From an uncultured bacterium (lineage in GTDB: Bacteria > Bacteroidota > Bacteroidia > Bacteroidales > JACABE01): a stretch of 7,574 bases of DNA. This document shows positions 6,809-7,574 of this stretch, in pieces. The position numbers and the translations under genes were made by a program. Positions within the stretch are counted from its first letter, which is position 1. Every line of letters begins with the position of its first letter. The notes beneath the pieces are model-generated. The model was not told where the DNA came from. It saw nothing but the letters and a program-made list of their open reading frames with translations, and did no database searches. The DNA lies in NCBI GenBank assembly GCA_903911455.1, contig CAIWDQ010000289.1, positions 1 to 7,574 of the forward strand. Direction: 5' to 3'.

Positions 6809-7278
6809 ATGAAAAACCTTTTGGGCTCAGCCTTAAAACAGGAGCAATTATTGCGAAATCAAATGAAAAAGATTTAAAGAATATTTATGATTTTGGTGTA
6901 AATATTGGTATTGCTTTACAGTTAAAAGATGATTTGTTGGATGTGTATTCTGATGATGAAAAATTTGGGAAAGTAACTGGTGGAGATATTATTACCAATA
7001 AAAAAACTTTTCTTAATTTAAAAGCTTTTCAATTGGCAAAGGGCGAAAGATTAGCTTAGTTGCAAAAGTTTTTTAGCTTAGATGAATCCGATAGCGATAT
7101 TAAAATAAATGGGGTTAAAGCTATTTATAACGAGTTGGCTATAGAGGCCACTACAGTTGCCGAAATGCAATTCTATTTTGATAAAGCTTTGGCAAATTTA
7201 AATCAAATTGACATCCCTGACCAAAAGAAACAAAACCTGCTTTCGTTTGCAGTACTATTGATGAAAAGGGAGTCTTAA
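6809..7278 (+). pseudogene. Polyprenyl synthetase (isoprenyl diphosphate synthase) C-terminal remnant
   Basis: This is the C-terminal half of a trans-isoprenyl diphosphate synthase, which condenses isopentenyl diphosphate with allylic diphosphates. From 6832 the frame reads LKTGAIIAKSN, then YDFGVNIGIALQLKDDLLDV, carrying the second aspartate-rich motif DDLLD (6928-6942), then KFGKVTGGDIITNKKTF, the conserved GDI-NKKT region. TAG at 7057-7059 interrupts this frame; the same frame continues LQKFFSL and runs to a natural-looking end, LLMKRES, with TAA at 7276-7278. The first aspartate-rich motif and about half of the usual 320 or so residues are missing at the 5' end. The codons from 6818 read LLGSALK in another frame, which suits the family's LLG-x-LK-x-GA stretch and suggests one base lost in the A-run 6835-6838. 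Recoding of TAG is unlikely because neighbouring genes end in TAG. G+C by hand count is about 26% over 6841-7020, well below the genes to the left. A gene remnant or a joined foreign fragment fits best. Confidence 0.85.
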
Positions 7279-7297
7279 TAAATGTATATTTATAAAA

Positions 7298-7337
7298 AAA
7301 GAAGCCTCATCTCGTAATTACGAAATGGGGCTTTTTT
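7298..7337 (+). terminator. Strong intrinsic terminator hairpin, probably bidirectional
   Basis: AAGCCTCAT (7302-7310) pairs with ATGGGGCTT (7325-7333) through one T-G wobble. Inside lies TCGT-AATT-ACGA (7312-7323), a perfect stem with a four-base loop, after a single C-A mismatch. A run of A on the left (7294-7300) and T on the right (7332-7337) extend the stem and give a U-tract to transcripts in either direction. It starts 20 bases after the polyprenyl synthetase stop codon and would end that transcript. Confidence 0.85.
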
Positions 7338-7340
7338 ATT

Positions 7341-7574
7341 GCTTATTATTATATAATGTATTTTTTTTGATAAAAGAAGATATGTTATGAGTATATAATC
7401 TGCACATTAGCCAAAATATTTATTGTAAGAAGAAAGCAAAACCTTACCTTCTCCAACCATAACCTTCCCTTCGCTATAATATGTATCCAGTTTGCCATTA
7501 AATCATTGCTGTTCGCAATTAGGTTTATTATGTTGTGAATGTGTTTAATGTTGTTTGTTTTTATTTTTTTATGA
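7341..7574. other. Right-end region without a supportable gene
   Basis: I find no gene here that I can assign. On the minus strand one frame is open from the right edge (7573) to a TAA at 7387-7385, about 62 codons, but its Ile/Asn-rich translation looks like AT-rich noise. A second minus frame (7502-7407) gives about 31 codons containing GKLDTYYSEGKV and then GEGKVLLSSYNKYFG before a stop. This is more protein-like but has no start codon, and I do not recognise it. It could be the 3' end of a decayed gene. Confidence 0.4.
7440..7472. repeat. Imperfect 12-bp direct repeat
   Basis: AACCTTACCTTC (7440-7451) and AACCTTCCCTTC (7461-7472) match at 11 of 12 bases, with starts 21 bases apart. On the minus strand this corresponds to the doubled EGKV in the short 7502-7407 reading frame. 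The seven-codon offset keeps the frame, which fits a small coding duplication but may be coincidence. Confidence 0.4.

Noticed and set aside
7057..7059. TAG recoded as a sense codon in the polyprenyl synthetase
   Set aside because: The adaptor gene and the usp-like gene in the same window end naturally at TAG, and the remnant also lacks its 5' half, so simple inactivation is the better explanation.
1..7574. CRISPR arrays, insertion sequences, tRNA or rRNA genes
   Set aside because: No regularly spaced repeats, no transposase-like translation, no terminal inverted repeats and no recognisable RNA gene were seen on either strand.

Overview
The window reads as a low-G+C Bacteroidota (Bacteroidetes) chromosomal segment. 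Three things support this. The protein families match the phylum: a secreted M1 peptidase with a GAMEH-type exopeptidase motif, a TolC/adaptor pair and a two-domain universal stress protein. Recognisable Shine-Dalgarno sequences are missing before the genes. Exact copies of the Bacteroidota -7 promoter element TAnnTTTG sit at suitable distances upstream of three transcription units. I cannot place it below phylum level.

Layout. Positions 2-298 (minus) hold a stretch of a type I restriction endonuclease HsdR subunit, open at the window edge. It breaks off abruptly at about 298-301 against the 3' part of a secreted M1 metallopeptidase gene (minus, GTG start at 1584). A 147-base divergent intergenic region (1585-1731) carries a -7 element facing each way. 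To its right a compact plus-strand operon runs tolC-like, periplasmic adaptor (MFP/HlyD type), tsaB, usp-like, with gaps of 6, 15 and 6 bases. A thiamine pyrophosphokinase gene lies convergent to it (minus; best start is ATG at 6752). From about 6809 the sequence becomes clearly AT-richer and holds a 5'-truncated remnant of a polyprenyl synthetase, interrupted by an in-frame TAG. A strong hairpin terminator follows, and then about 230 bases with no gene I can support.

How the genes work together. The tolC-like and adaptor genes encode the outer-membrane duct and periplasmic adaptor of a tripartite export system, but no inner-membrane pump is encoded here, so it must lie elsewhere. TsaB is a core factor for t6A tRNA modification, and the Usp-like protein is probably a stress or signalling accessory. 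These two look co-transcribed with the exporter without an obvious functional link.

Overall judgement. The central 6.5 kb (about 301-6800) is ordinary core genome. I found no convincing new system. The most notable signals are the two abrupt edges, where partial genes of different base composition abut the core segment. They look like either chimeric assembly joins or real recombination breakpoints, and reads spanning them would decide which.
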